Shown here in pieces: positions 43,995 through 52,999 of a stretch of DNA of 64,000 nt. A program made the translations under genes and the position numbers. Every line of letters starts with the position of its first letter. Within the stretch, counting starts at the first letter, position 1. Origin of the DNA: an uncultured Shimia sp. (GTDB lineage Bacteria; Pseudomonadota; Alphaproteobacteria; Rhodobacterales; Rhodobacteraceae); the NCBI RefSeq assembly GCF_947498095.1, contig NZ_CANMJE010000003.1:124001-188000 (forward strand). Reading direction: 5' to 3'. Below the pieces are notes generated by a model that was not told the DNA's origin, made no database searches, and was given only the letters and a program-made list of their open reading frames with translations.

Positions 43995-45368
43995 ATGCTC
44001 AGGAACGATCAGTTAGACAGTTGGGACCGAGACAGTTTTTTCCATCCTTCAACCCATCTGGCTCAGCACGCGCGTGGCGAAAGTCCTACCAGAGTCATCA
44101 AAACAGCGAGCGGTGTTTACATCGAGGACCGTGACGGGACCAAACTGCTGGATGCATTCGCCGGGCTTTATTGCGTCAACGTCGGTTATGGCCGTCCTGA
44201 GATTGCGGATGCGATTGCCGCGCAAGCCAAGGAGTTGGCCTATTACCATTCCTATGTTGGCCACGGCACCGAAGCGTCAATCACCCTATCCAAAATGATC
44301 CTCGACCGCGCGCCGTCGACCATGTCCAAAGTCTATTTTGGGCTTGGCGGTTCGGATGCAAATGAGACCAACGTCAAACTGATCTGGTACTACAACAACA
44401 TCCTTGGTCGTCCTGAGAAGAAAAAGATCATCTCGCGCTGGCGAGGCTATCATGGATCTGGATTGGTGACTGGGTCGCTGACGGGACTAGAGTTGTTCCA
44501 CAAGAAATTCGACTTGCCGATCGAGCAGGTGATCCACACCGAAGCCCCTTATTACTTTCGCCGTGAAAACCTCGAACAGACCGAGGAACAGTTTGTCGCG
44601 CATTGCGTGGCCGAACTCGAGGCGCTGATCGACCGTGAAGGGGCCGACACCATTGCGGCTTTTATCGGCGAGCCTGTTTTGGGAACCGGAGGCATTGTGC
44701 CTCCGCCACGTGGGTATTGGCAGGCGATTCAGGCCGTTCTGAAGCGTCACGACATCCTTTTGGTGGCCGATGAAGTCGTGACCGGGTTCGGCCGGTTGGG
44801 CACGATGTTCGGCTCGGACCACTACGGGATTGCGCCCGATATTATCACTATCGCCAAGGGGCTGACGTCAGCCTATGCACCTCTGTCGGGGTCGATTATC
44901 GGCGATAAGGTTTGGCGCGTCCTTGAGCAGGGAACCGATGAAAACGGCCCGATCGGGCACGGCTGGACCTATTCGGCGCATCCTATCGGAGCTGCCGCGG
45001 GCGTTGCCAACCTGCGCCTGATTGACGACCTGAACCTTGTGAAAAACGCAGGCGATGTCGGGGCCTATCTGGTCAAAACAATGTCCGAAGCTTTAGGCGA
45101 TCATCCACATGTCGGCGATATCCGCGGCGAAGGCATGCTGTGTGCGGTCGAATTCGTAAAAAACAAGGACGATTGCCAGTTCTTTGATTCGGCTGACAAG
45201 ATCGGGCCGCAAATCGCGGCAACCTTGTTGGACCAAAGCCGTGTGATCGCCCGCGCCATGCCGCAAGGTGACATTCTGGGCTTTGCGCCGCCTTTCTGTC
45301 TCAGCCGGGATGAAGCGGACATCGTTGTTCAGGCCACATTGCGCGCGGTGACATCGGTTCTGGGGTGA
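43995..45368 (+). CDS. Class III (omega) aminotransferase, SpuC/DoeD-like
   Basis: 457 residues from the ATG at 43995, which follows GAGGGG; an in-frame ATG at 43971 lacks a good site. It matches the putrescine/taurine-pyruvate group: SFFHPSTHLAQHARG, YYNNILGRPEKKKII, FIGEPVLGTGGIVPPPRGYW, and the PLP lysine in TIAKGLTSAYAPLSG. It is divergent from doeA and followed 74 bp later by a ureohydrolase. It could transaminate putrescine from agmatine cleavage or 2,4-diaminobutyrate from ectoine breakdown; sequence does not decide. Confidence 0.87.
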   Translation: MLRNDQLDSWDRDSFFHPSTHLAQHARGESPTRVIKTASGVYIEDRDGTKLLDAFAGLYCVNVGYGRPEIADAIAAQAKELAYYHSYVGHGTEASITLSKMILDRAPSTMSKVYFGLGGSDANETNVKLIWYYNNILGRPEKKKIISRWRGYHGSGLVTGSLTGLELFHKKFDLPIEQVIHTEAPYYFRRENLEQTEEQFVAHCVAELEALIDREGADTIAAFIGEPVLGTGGIVPPPRGYWQAIQAVLKRHDILLVADEVVTGFGRLGTMFGSDHYGIAPDIITIAKGLTSAYAPLSGSIIGDKVWRVLEQGTDENGPIGHGWTYSAHPIGAAAGVANLRLIDDLNLVKNAGDVGAYLVKTMSEALGDHPHVGDIRGEGMLCAVEFVKNKDDCQFFDSADKIGPQIAATLLDQSRVIARAMPQGDILGFAPPFCLSRDEADIVVQATLRAVTSVLG

Positions 45369-45442
45369 TCCAGATTTAGGCGGCTATCCGGCGGGCGATT
45401 TGCTTGGTACCGTCCTTTGGAACGCGCAAAGGAGTGACGAAG

Positions 45443-46411
45443 ATGTCCAGCCACGGGTATGCAGGCGGCAGGTTGAACCTGCCATTTGTTGGGATTTCCA
45501 CCTTTGGAAAATCGCCATATGTCGAAGATTGGGACGCCATTGACGCGGATGTCGCAATCGTTGGCGCACCCTTTGATTTTGGCACTCAATGGCGTGCGGG
45601 CGCGCGGTTCGGTCCACGCGCCGTGCGCGAGGCGTCGACCCTGTTCAGTTTCGGACATGCCGGGGCCTATGATCATGAAGATGACGTGACCTATCTCGAC
45701 AGTTCCGTTCGTATGGTTGACATCGGGGATGCCGATATCGTGCACACCCAGACCGAGACCAGCCACGCAAACATCGCGTTGGCGGTGCGCAAGATCTTGT
45801 CGGCCGGGGCGCTGCCTGTCGTGATAGGGGGGGATCACTCTATCAACATTCCCTGTATTGAGGCCTTTGAGGATGATTGCACGGCCAATGGGCCAGTCCA
45901 CGTTGTGCAGATCGACGCGCATCTGGATTTTGTTGATGAACGGCACGGCGTCACAAGAGGCCACGGCAATCCGATGCGGCGGGCCATTGAGAAAACCTAT
46001 GTTAGCGGCATGACCCAGCTGGGCATTCGCAATGTCTCGTCCACCGCCAAAGAAGGGTACGAGGACGCCCGTGCACGTGGGTCTGACATACTTTCGGTCA
46101 GGAACGTGCGCAAATTGGGTACAGAGGGCGTGCTAGCGCGTATCCCGGAAGGGGCCCGCTACTACGTCACGATCGATATCGATGCCTTCTGCCCCTCAAT
46201 TGCTCCGGGGACAGGAACGCCAAGCCATGGTGGGTTCCTCTACTATGACGTCCTGGAAATTCTGCAGGGGCTGGCACAGCGCGGCGATGTGGTAGGGATC
46301 GATCTGGTCGAAGTCGCGCCCGCATACGATCCCAGTGAGAGCACCCAAATTCTGGCCGCGCAATTGCTGCTGAATTTTATTGGCTACATTTTCCACGCTA
46401 GGAACCGCTAG
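45443..46411 (+). CDS. Ureohydrolase (agmatinase/guanidino-acid hydrolase family)
   Basis: 322 residues from the ATG at 45443 with AGGAG upstream; a TTG at 45404 is less likely. Binuclear metal motifs are complete: GGDHS, QIDAHLDF and TIDIDAFCPSIAPGTGTP. Family members release urea from agmatine, guanidinobutyrate, guanidinopropionate or guanidine. The DIDAFCP segment departs from the common DIDxLDP. Pairing with the upstream omega-aminotransferase favours an agmatine or guanidinobutyrate route. Urea would feed the urease operon 7 kb away. Confidence 0.87.
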   Translation: MSSHGYAGGRLNLPFVGISTFGKSPYVEDWDAIDADVAIVGAPFDFGTQWRAGARFGPRAVREASTLFSFGHAGAYDHEDDVTYLDSSVRMVDIGDADIVHTQTETSHANIALAVRKILSAGALPVVIGGDHSINIPCIEAFEDDCTANGPVHVVQIDAHLDFVDERHGVTRGHGNPMRRAIEKTYVSGMTQLGIRNVSSTAKEGYEDARARGSDILSVRNVRKLGTEGVLARIPEGARYYVTIDIDAFCPSIAPGTGTPSHGGFLYYDVLEILQGLAQRGDVVGIDLVEVAPAYDPSESTQILAAQLLLNFIGYIFHARNR

Positions 46412-46435
46412 CGGTTTCCGGATTTTCCAAGGCGC

Positions 46436-47296
46436 CTAACTGCGAGCCCGGCTGTTCAGGTCATCCACAATGGCACGGACGATCGCGATGTCCCGGCTGT
46501 TGGCGAGCGCCGGTGCGTGACCGCAGTTTTCAAAAATGGTCGCTCTAGGCAAGGGGCCTTCCGCACGCATTCTGTCCAGAATTTCAGGGATCAGAATGTC
46601 CGACTCCGCGCCTGCCAGAACGTGCGTGGGCAAAGAAATCTTGGCGTATCGATCCCAGCTCAGCAACTCGTGTGCGAACACGTCAAATTGCACGATGATC
46701 CGTGGATCATAATGCAGGGTCAAACGTCCGTCCGCCCTGCGCCGTGTGGATGTCATGGCCATGCGGCGCCAGAACTCATCCGGGGCGTCACCAAATGGCG
46801 CATAGACCGTGCGTAACCAGGTCTCTGCCTCGACCAGGGTTCTAAAATCAGGCAACGCGCCTGCATAGGCCAGTATCCGTTCGATTGCGTCTTGGGGAAC
46901 CTCGGGGCCGATGTCGTTGATAATGAGGTAGTTCAAGCGATGGGCCCGTGCCCCTGACGCAAGCCACATCCCAATCAGGCCGCCCATAGATGTGCCCAGC
47001 CACCCTGTCTGCGCTATCTCGAAATGGTCCAGCAGCGCTTCGGCTACGTCCGCCATATGGGCGACGGAATACTCTGTCTCGGGGCTTTGCGCCCAACTGG
47101 AAAGCCCGCGGCCAAACGTGTCGGGGCAAAGAACGAAATGGGTGTCACTCAAAGCCCTTGCCAGCTCATCAAAGTCACGTCCCGTACGTGCAAGGCCGTG
47201 CCACATGACAAGCGGTTTCTTGGCGGGATCCCCCCAGAGGGTCACATGTATCTCGTGACCCAGCGCCTGCACCCATTTGTGCCGTGGAACGCTCAT
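46436..47296 (-). CDS. Alpha/beta hydrolase
   Basis: 286 residues from the ATG at 47296, overlapping the livM-type stop by 4 bp. The oxyanion-hole motif HGLARTG, the nucleophile elbow GTSMGG and the C-terminal His in ENCGHAPAL give a complete Ser-Asp-His type triad. It is the last gene of the branched-chain-type ABC operon, so it probably hydrolyses an ester, amide or lactone brought in by that transporter. The substrate is unknown. Confidence 0.85.
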   Translation of the reverse strand: MSVPRHKWVQALGHEIHVTLWGDPAKKPLVMWHGLARTGRDFDELARALSDTHFVLCPDTFGRGLSSWAQSPETEYSVAHMADVAEALLDHFEIAQTGWLGTSMGGLIGMWLASGARAHRLNYLIINDIGPEVPQDAIERILAYAGALPDFRTLVEAETWLRTVYAPFGDAPDEFWRRMAMTSTRRRADGRLTLHYDPRIIVQFDVFAHELLSWDRYAKISLPTHVLAGAESDILIPEILDRMRAEGPLPRATIFENCGHAPALANSRDIAIVRAIVDDLNSRARS

Positions 47297-48366
47297 GAAC
47301 GCGCGCCCTTGTCCCAGATCGTGCCAGCGATGCCTTTGGGGAAAAAATAGACCAGCAGAATAAAGATGATGCCCAGCCAGAGCAGCCAACGGTCAGGCTC
47401 AAACAACTCAGGCAGCAACGGAATACCGTGCAAGGCGTCGGACGCGGCGCCCATCAGATCACGCAGATAGTATTGCGCCAGCACAAGCAACACCGCCCCA
47501 ATGACAGCGCCGTACATCGTCCCCATGCCGCCAATGACCACCATCAACAGAATATCAATCATGATGGTGAAGCTCAGCGCCGTATCCGGGCCGGTATACT
47601 TGAGCCAGATGGCATAGATCGATCCCGCCAAAGAGGCCGCCACTGCGGCGATACAGAAGACGAAAGTGCGATAGGCAACGACACGGTAGCCAATTGCCTC
47701 AGCGCGCGCTTCGTTTTCCCGAATGGCTTTTAGGACCGTCCCAAGCGGGGACGCGACCATGCGCAGACAGAGGATGAACAGTACAAGGCAGCTGGTAAAG
47801 ACAAAGTAATAGGCCGCCAGCTTACCATTGAGCTTGACCCCAAAGACCCGCGCAACTTTCCCGGCGTCATCCACCATCAATTTGTTTGCGGTTTTGAAGA
47901 CCTGCGGCGCCTTGTATGTGATGCCATCTTCTCCGCCCGTCAGATCAGAAAGCTGTGAGGCAAGCACCAACACAACCGAGGCCGCAGCAAGTGTAATCAT
48001 GGCAAAAAAGATCGCCTTCACACGCAGAGACAACAGCCCGATGGCAATGGCCACCACGATAGACACGGCAAGGCCGGCAAGGACGCCAACCAACACGGCG
48101 TCCCACCCCGGACCCATTTGCTTAAGCGCAATCGCCGCGCCGTAGGCTCCGAAACCAAAGAACATCGTGTGGGCGAAACTGACGATACCGGTGTAGCCGA
48201 TCAGCAAGTCATAACTCGCCACCAGCACCACAAAGATACAGATACGTGCGGCCACCTCGAGTGAGCGTGTTTCCTGAAACAGGAACGGGGCAAACAACAA
48301 AAGCGCGCCGATGAGCAGTACGACCGATTTGATGAAAAGGGCACCTCTGGGAGATGAATGTGTCAT
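47293..48366 (-). CDS. Branched-chain-type ABC permease (LivM family)
   Basis: 357 residues, about ten membrane segments. LivM signatures are YDLLIGYTGIVSFAHTMFFG and MVVIGGMGTMYGAVIGAVLL. An insert of ~40 residues after the third hydrophobic block (around GGEDGITYKAPQVF) is periplasmic in this family. GAGGAGAG precedes the ATG. Partner of the LivH-type permease 10 bp upstream. Confidence 0.92.
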   Translation of the reverse strand: MTHSSPRGALFIKSVVLLIGALLLFAPFLFQETRSLEVAARICIFVVLVASYDLLIGYTGIVSFAHTMFFGFGAYGAAIALKQMGPGWDAVLVGVLAGLAVSIVVAIAIGLLSLRVKAIFFAMITLAAASVVLVLASQLSDLTGGEDGITYKAPQVFKTANKLMVDDAGKVARVFGVKLNGKLAAYYFVFTSCLVLFILCLRMVASPLGTVLKAIRENEARAEAIGYRVVAYRTFVFCIAAVAASLAGSIYAIWLKYTGPDTALSFTIMIDILLMVVIGGMGTMYGAVIGAVLLVLAQYYLRDLMGAASDALHGIPLLPELFEPDRWLLWLGIIFILLVYFFPKGIAGTIWDKGARS

Positions 48367-48376
48367 TGTTCTCTCC

Positions 48377-49369
48377 TCACTTCACGGCCGGTTTGAGGCC
48401 GCTTGGCCGCCAAAGGAGTATGGCCATCATCAACAACATGTTGGACGCCAGCGCCAGTTTGGGAGCAAGAAAGCCGATGTAGTTTGCGATCAACCCCACC
48501 ATGATGGCGCCCAAGAGGGTGCCTTCGACCGAGCCAAGACCACCAATGATGACAACGATGAAAACCACGATCATCATCTCGCCCCCCAAGGCGGGTGTGA
48601 TCAGCGTTTCATACCCCGCCCACATTGCGCCTCCCAACGCGGCAAGCGCCGAGCCGACCATGAAGACCCCTACAAACAAGCGATTGATCTTGAACCCAAG
48701 TGCTTCGACCATTTCCCGGTTTTCAACCCCGGCCCGGATCAACAGGCCGATCCTTGTCCGCTTGAGGACAAAGTACAGGGCAATGTAGACCGCGAGACCA
48801 AGTGCAAAGGCAAAAGCGCGGTAGATTTCCACGGTCACATCACCAAACAGCCATGATCCCTCCAGGAAAGCAGGGCGCGGCACTGTTACCGGAGCCCCAC
48901 CCCAGACCGCGAGGATGATCTGCTCAGAAACGATGAGGGCCCCCATCGTGATCAGGATCTGCCGCAAGTGATCGTGATAAACCGGCTTGATAATCACCAC
49001 CTCAAAGAACCAGCCCGCGACCAGGCCAAAGGCAAGGGCCGCCCCAAAAGCCAGGAACAGCGCGATGAGATTAAGCGCGATGTTATCCGCGCCAAGCCAG
49101 CCAGACATATAGGCCAGCGCCGAAGCTGAGACGAAGGCGCCAAAGCTGATAAAGGCCGAATGGCCAAAGTTCAGCACATCCATCAACCCGAAAATAAGCG
49201 ACAGCCCTGATGCCATGAGAAAGATCATCATGCCCATCGACAATCCGGCCACCGTCAGCGTGACCCAGCTTGATGGCGCGCCGATCAACACAAAGGCGAT
49301 CAGACCGACAAAGACAGGCAGCAGGTAAACGCCACCAAAGCGTTCCAGAGTTTGGGAGAGTTGGTTCAT
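48377..49369 (-). CDS. Branched-chain-type ABC permease (LivH family)
   Basis: 330 residues. LivH motifs LSLIFGLMDVLNFGHSAF and VFIVVIIGGLGSVEGTLLGA are clear, with about eight membrane segments. It is slightly longer than LivH of E. coli (308). It lies between the LivF-type ATPase and LivM-type permease on the same strand. Confidence 0.92.
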   Translation of the reverse strand: MNQLSQTLERFGGVYLLPVFVGLIAFVLIGAPSSWVTLTVAGLSMGMMIFLMASGLSLIFGLMDVLNFGHSAFISFGAFVSASALAYMSGWLGADNIALNLIALFLAFGAALAFGLVAGWFFEVVIIKPVYHDHLRQILITMGALIVSEQIILAVWGGAPVTVPRPAFLEGSWLFGDVTVEIYRAFAFALGLAVYIALYFVLKRTRIGLLIRAGVENREMVEALGFKINRLFVGVFMVGSALAALGGAMWAGYETLITPALGGEMMIVVFIVVIIGGLGSVEGTLLGAIMVGLIANYIGFLAPKLALASNMLLMMAILLWRPSGLKPAVK

Positions 49370-49382
49370 CTGATCTGTCCCT

Positions 49383-50087
49383 TCACGACGACAGGCTTAA
49401 TAGCTGTTCTTGCAAGGTGGTATCGGCCGCAAAATCAGCCATGCTGCCGGTATGCGCGATGTGGCCATCGTCAATCACGGCCATGCCCCGACCAAGCCGC
49501 TTGGCAAAGTTAAAGTTCTGCTCAACCAAGAGAATGGTTGTGCTTTGTCCGATCTCGGCAAAAGCCTCGGCCATCCCGTCGATAATTGACGGAGCCAGCC
49601 CCTTGGTTGGCTCGTCTATGAGAATAAGCTCGCGCGGTTCAATGATTGCGCGCGCGACGGCGAGCATCTGCTTTTGACCACCCGACAGCGACCAAGCCTG
49701 TTTGGTCCAAAACTGTTCCAAAGCCGGGAACAATTGGTAGATACGTTTGAGGCGCTGGGCATCAAACTTGCCGTTCGCGGTGGCAAGTACGAGGTTCTCT
49801 TCGACGGTCAGACCCCCGAAAACGCCCATGTTTTCAGGCACAAAAGCGATCCCCTTGCGGGCAATATCAGACGCGTGAAGCCCTGAGATTTCTTCGCCCT
49901 TGAAGTGCACCGATCCGGGGCTTGGTTTCCAAAGGCCCATAATGGACCGCAGAGTGGTTGTTTTGCCGGCGCCGTTGCGCCCCAAAAGGACAAAAACGCC
50001 GCCTTCGGGAACCTCAAAGGTCACATCATGCAGGACATGATACTGTCCGATTGAGGTTTTCATCTGGTTCAATGACAAGAGGCTCAT
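49383..50087 (-). CDS. Branched-chain-type ABC ATPase (LivF family)
   Basis: 234 residues. Walker A GRNGAGKTT, signature LSGGQKQM, Walker B LILIDEPT and switch region VEQNF, where Gln replaces the common Thr-His pattern as usual in LivF proteins. The start overlaps the LivG-type stop by 4 bp. Confidence 0.93.
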   Translation of the reverse strand: MSLLSLNQMKTSIGQYHVLHDVTFEVPEGGVFVLLGRNGAGKTTTLRSIMGLWKPSPGSVHFKGEEISGLHASDIARKGIAFVPENMGVFGGLTVEENLVLATANGKFDAQRLKRIYQLFPALEQFWTKQAWSLSGGQKQMLAVARAIIEPRELILIDEPTKGLAPSIIDGMAEAFAEIGQSTTILLVEQNFNFAKRLGRGMAVIDDGHIAHTGSMADFAADTTLQEQLLSLSS

Positions 50088-50866
50088 GCGGCGTCCTCCC
50101 CTGAGGAACCCAAGTAGACATCGCGCACGATCTGGCTTTGCATCACCTCGTCAGGCGCGCCGTCGGCCAGCAGTTCGCCGTTATGTAAAACGATGATGCG
50201 ATCTGCCAAGGCACGCACAACACTCATCTTGTGCTCAACCAGCAAAATGGTTTTTGTCTTGTCTTCCTTCAGCTTGCCAATCAGATCCAGTACGTCGGGC
50301 GTATGATCCAGGCTCATCCCTGCAGTAGGTTCGTCGAACATGTAGATGTCCGGCTCCATCGCCATCAAGAGGGCGACCTCAAGCTTGCGCTGATCCCCAT
50401 GCGGCAAAGACGCGGCTGTCATGTGGGCTTTGTCGGCCAGTTTGGTCGCCTCGAGGTAATGCTGCGCCTCGTCTGTCAATGTCTTGAACTTCGTGACGGC
50501 GGAAAAGAACCGCCACCCGTGACCGGAACGTGCCTGAACGGCAAGCCGTATGTTCTCGAGAACAGACAGGGCAGGGAACAGATTGGTAAGCTGAAAGGCG
50601 CGCCCAATCCCACGGCGCGCACGGGCCGAGGGTGCAAGACCGCTGATGTCGTCATTGCCTTTTAGGAAAACGCGGCCTTCCGAAGCCGGAAGCTGACCGG
50701 AAATCAAGTTGAAATAGGTTGTCTTGCCTGCGCCGTTGGGGCCAACAATGACCGTCAGTTCACCTGGGTTGAACGTGCAACTGACATTGTTGACGGCAAC
50801 ATGGCCACCAAATCGGATTGTCAGGCCTTCCGTAACCAAAGATGGTTGCGACATGGGAACACTCAT
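50084..50866 (-). CDS. Branched-chain-type ABC ATPase (LivG family)
   Basis: 260 residues from the ATG at 50866; an internal ATG at 50854 is also possible. Walker A GPNGAGKTT, family motif GIGRAFQLTNLFP, and Walker B DIYMFDEPTAGMS, followed by VEHKM at the switch. LivG-specific length and C-terminal tail (VYLGSSGED). It follows the binding-protein gene after a strong stem-loop. Confidence 0.93.
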   Translation of the reverse strand: MSVPMSQPSLVTEGLTIRFGGHVAVNNVSCTFNPGELTVIVGPNGAGKTTYFNLISGQLPASEGRVFLKGNDDISGLAPSARARRGIGRAFQLTNLFPALSVLENIRLAVQARSGHGWRFFSAVTKFKTLTDEAQHYLEATKLADKAHMTAASLPHGDQRKLEVALLMAMEPDIYMFDEPTAGMSLDHTPDVLDLIGKLKEDKTKTILLVEHKMSVVRALADRIIVLHNGELLADGAPDEVMQSQIVRDVYLGSSGEDAA

Positions 50867-50885
50867 TTCAGTTGGGGGTCGATAT

Positions 50886-50913
50886 GCTCTGGCGGAACGA
50901 TAACCGCCAGAGC
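50886..50913 (-). other. Intercistronic stem-loop after the LivK-type gene
   Basis: GCTCTGGCGG (50886-50895) and CCGCCAGAGC (50904-50913) form a perfect 10-bp stem with an 8-nt loop in the 60-bp gap between the binding-protein gene and the LivG-type gene. Likely an mRNA-stabilising or attenuating element. Confidence 0.7.
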
Positions 50914-50926
50914 CAGTGGCGGCCGC

Positions 50927-52123
50927 TTAGTTTGTACGGCCGACGGGGATGTTCATCTCTTCGGGCTTGATCTCGCGGACAAGCTCAGGGATCGCCCAGT
51001 CGACAGTGTCATCGACTTTGATCTTGAAGTGATACATCGACTGAAGCGCCTGATGGTCTTCGGGGCGGAACGTCATGGTGCCCTTTGGGGTTTCCCAGCT
51101 CATGCCTTCCATCGCCGTGATCAGCGCTTCTGTCTCCAGTTCTTCAGCTGTTTGCAGCGCCTGTACGACAGCGAGTGCCGCAGCCATACCACCGGCCGTG
51201 AAGAAATCTGGTGGACCGTCAAAGCGTTCCTGGTGCGTGGCAACAAGCCAGTCGTTCACTTCATTCTTTGGTGCTTCATAGTAATAGTAGATCGCACCCT
51301 CCATGCCCGGCACCCGCTTATAGGTTGGCAATACGGGCAGGATATGCCCCCCGGTGGAAATTTCGATACCAAAACGCTCGGGCTGCATGGCTTTGATTTT
51401 GCCCATGGGATCACCTCCACCCGCGACGTAGATCAGGATCACCTTGCGGCCTTCTTTGTCTTTCAGCGCGTTGAACATGCGTTCGGTTGCGGCCGTAAAA
51501 TCCGTGGTGCCTTGCGGAATGTACTCTTCGGCCTCAACCGTGGCGCCAGATCCGTCAAGGGCGGCTTTGAATGCGGCAATTCCGTCGCGGCCAAAGGCGT
51601 AGTCTTCTGCCAGTGTGGCCACGTGTAGATTTGCGTCAGGCTGCAGGGCGATCGCTTGCGCCTGCATGTCCATTGACGAGTTGCGCGAGGTTTTAAAGAT
51701 ATAACGATTGCTGTCCGGTCCGGTCAGGCTGTCGGCCACAGCGGGCTCAACAATGAGAATTTTCTCATATTCTTCGGCAATGGGCAGCAGACCCTTGGTC
51801 ACCCCAGATGAGGTTGCGCCAACGGCCAGCAACACGTCGTCATCGCCGTAGGCCTCGGCCAGAACGGCACGGGCAACATCAGGTTTGAACTGCGTGTCTT
51901 TGTGAATAATCTCGATTTTGCGGCCTTTGACCATGCCAGTACCGCCTGTCGCGTATTCGATGCCAAGTTCAAAACCAGTTTGCGCCTGTTTTGAGAACAC
52001 CTCAAACGAATGGCCCGAAATACCATGCACGAGCGCGATTTTGATCGGATCCTCTGCAAAGGCCGCGGTGGCCATAGCAAGGCCCGCCGCCGCACCTGTG
52101 AGGGCTTTAATAAGTGATTTCAT
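50927..52123 (-). CDS. Branched-chain-type periplasmic binding protein (LivK/type I fold)
   Basis: 398 residues from the ATG at 52123 with GGGAGGATGAA upstream. The signal peptide is ALTGAAAGLAMATAAFAED; the mature fold opens IKIALVHGISGHSFEVFSKQ. The LivK-like family handles amino acids, amides, aromatics and urea. It lacks features I recognise as UrtA, so a urea transporter is not claimed even though urease lies next door. First gene of the operon livK-G-F-H-M-hydrolase, divergent from a PAS-LuxR regulator. Confidence 0.9.
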   Translation of the reverse strand: MKSLIKALTGAAAGLAMATAAFAEDPIKIALVHGISGHSFEVFSKQAQTGFELGIEYATGGTGMVKGRKIEIIHKDTQFKPDVARAVLAEAYGDDDVLLAVGATSSGVTKGLLPIAEEYEKILIVEPAVADSLTGPDSNRYIFKTSRNSSMDMQAQAIALQPDANLHVATLAEDYAFGRDGIAAFKAALDGSGATVEAEEYIPQGTTDFTAATERMFNALKDKEGRKVILIYVAGGGDPMGKIKAMQPERFGIEISTGGHILPVLPTYKRVPGMEGAIYYYYEAPKNEVNDWLVATHQERFDGPPDFFTAGGMAAALAVVQALQTAEELETEALITAMEGMSWETPKGTMTFRPEDHQALQSMYHFKIKVDDTVDWAIPELVREIKPEEMNIPVGRTN

Positions 52124-52232
52124 TTCATCCTCCCTGAATGAACTATTGCGCCCCAAGCGTTGCCACGCTTGGATTGCTTCCGTAGAATCCTCTGCTGAAA
52201 GGGTCACCCAGGCGGTGTGGCAAATCAATATT

Positions 52233-52826
52233 GTGGAAACACTTATCGACCAAAGCTACCGAACCGGCGTCTTTGACGAGTTGGCTTTTACCTATGCGCC
52301 GATTGGCCTCGTGGTCACCGAAAATCGGGTCATTCGTGATTGTAATCGGACCTTTGCGACTATGTTCGGTTATGAGCGCAGCGAACTGCAGGGGCAGACT
52401 TTTGCACTGCTTTACCCCACGGATGAGGAGTTCTCCAACATCCGCGACCGCGGTATAACGGCTCTGCGCGAGAGCAATACCTATTGGGATGAACGCATCA
52501 TGGCGCGTAAAGACAGCTCGCTGTTTTGGTGTCGAACCCGCGGGCACTCCTTTACGCCCGAAGAACCTCTGATGCGTGCGGTCTGGAGTTTCGCTGACCT
52601 GTCTGACGTGCGCCCATACCAGCCACTCACGCGCCGCGAACGCGAAATCGTGTCGCATTTGGCGGACGGTCTGACGAGCAAGGAAATCGCGTTAAAGCTC
52701 GAATTGTCCTACCGCACTGTCGAAGTCTATCGCGCGAAGATGCTCAAGAAATTTGGGGTTAGCAACACCTCAGCCCTGTTTCAATCGCTTGGCGCCATCG
52801 GAACAGAACATGTTGTGTCCCGCTAG
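52233..52826 (+). CDS. PAS-LuxR transcriptional regulator
   Basis: About 197 residues from a GTG at 52233; a GTG at 52215 in the same frame is equally possible, no ATG is available, and neither has a strong ribosome site. A PAS domain (YAPIGLVVTENRVIRDCNRT; FGYERSELQGQTFALLYP) precedes a LuxR helix-turn-helix (LTRREREIVSHLADGLTSKE; YRTVEVYRAKMLKKFGV). There is no receiver domain. It is divergent from the LivK-type operon and about 150 bp upstream of ureD, so it may control either. The PAS domain probably senses a small molecule directly. Confidence 0.83.
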   Translation: METLIDQSYRTGVFDELAFTYAPIGLVVTENRVIRDCNRTFATMFGYERSELQGQTFALLYPTDEEFSNIRDRGITALRESNTYWDERIMARKDSSLFWCRTRGHSFTPEEPLMRAVWSFADLSDVRPYQPLTRREREIVSHLADGLTSKEIALKLELSYRTVEVYRAKMLKKFGVSNTSALFQSLGAIGTEHVVSR

Positions 52827-52999
52827 CGCAAAGGCGCAAACTCAAACAGCGTGAAGAACAACGCATTGGCTGTGGTGTAGCCAGCGTTTAGAGCGCGCCG
52901 GCGAGCGGTTCTTGATCTGCCCAAAAAATCACAACATGCGCCTAAAAAGCAGGCAAACGCGAGCATCGCGGCCTCTATGACCGTGTTTGGCGTGGTCAT
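52823..52999 (-). CDS. Possible small hydrophobic protein (doubtful)
   Basis: 58 codons from the ATG at 52999, opening [20 protein letters not shown] and then a basic stretch RSRTARRRA. No good ribosome site precedes it. It shares its stop bases with the LuxR stop and overlaps the presumed ureD start on the other strand. It may be chance; listed because the 150-bp gap otherwise holds no gene. Confidence 0.2.
   Translation of the reverse strand: MTTPNTVIEAAMLAFACFLGACCDFLGRSRTARRRALNAGYTTANALFFTLFEFAPLR

Noticed and set aside
46436..52123. Urea ABC transporter UrtABCDE next to urease
   Set aside because: The order and proximity are tempting, but the binding protein reads as a generic LivK-type protein and an alpha/beta hydrolase ends the operon, so a urea-specific role is not supported.
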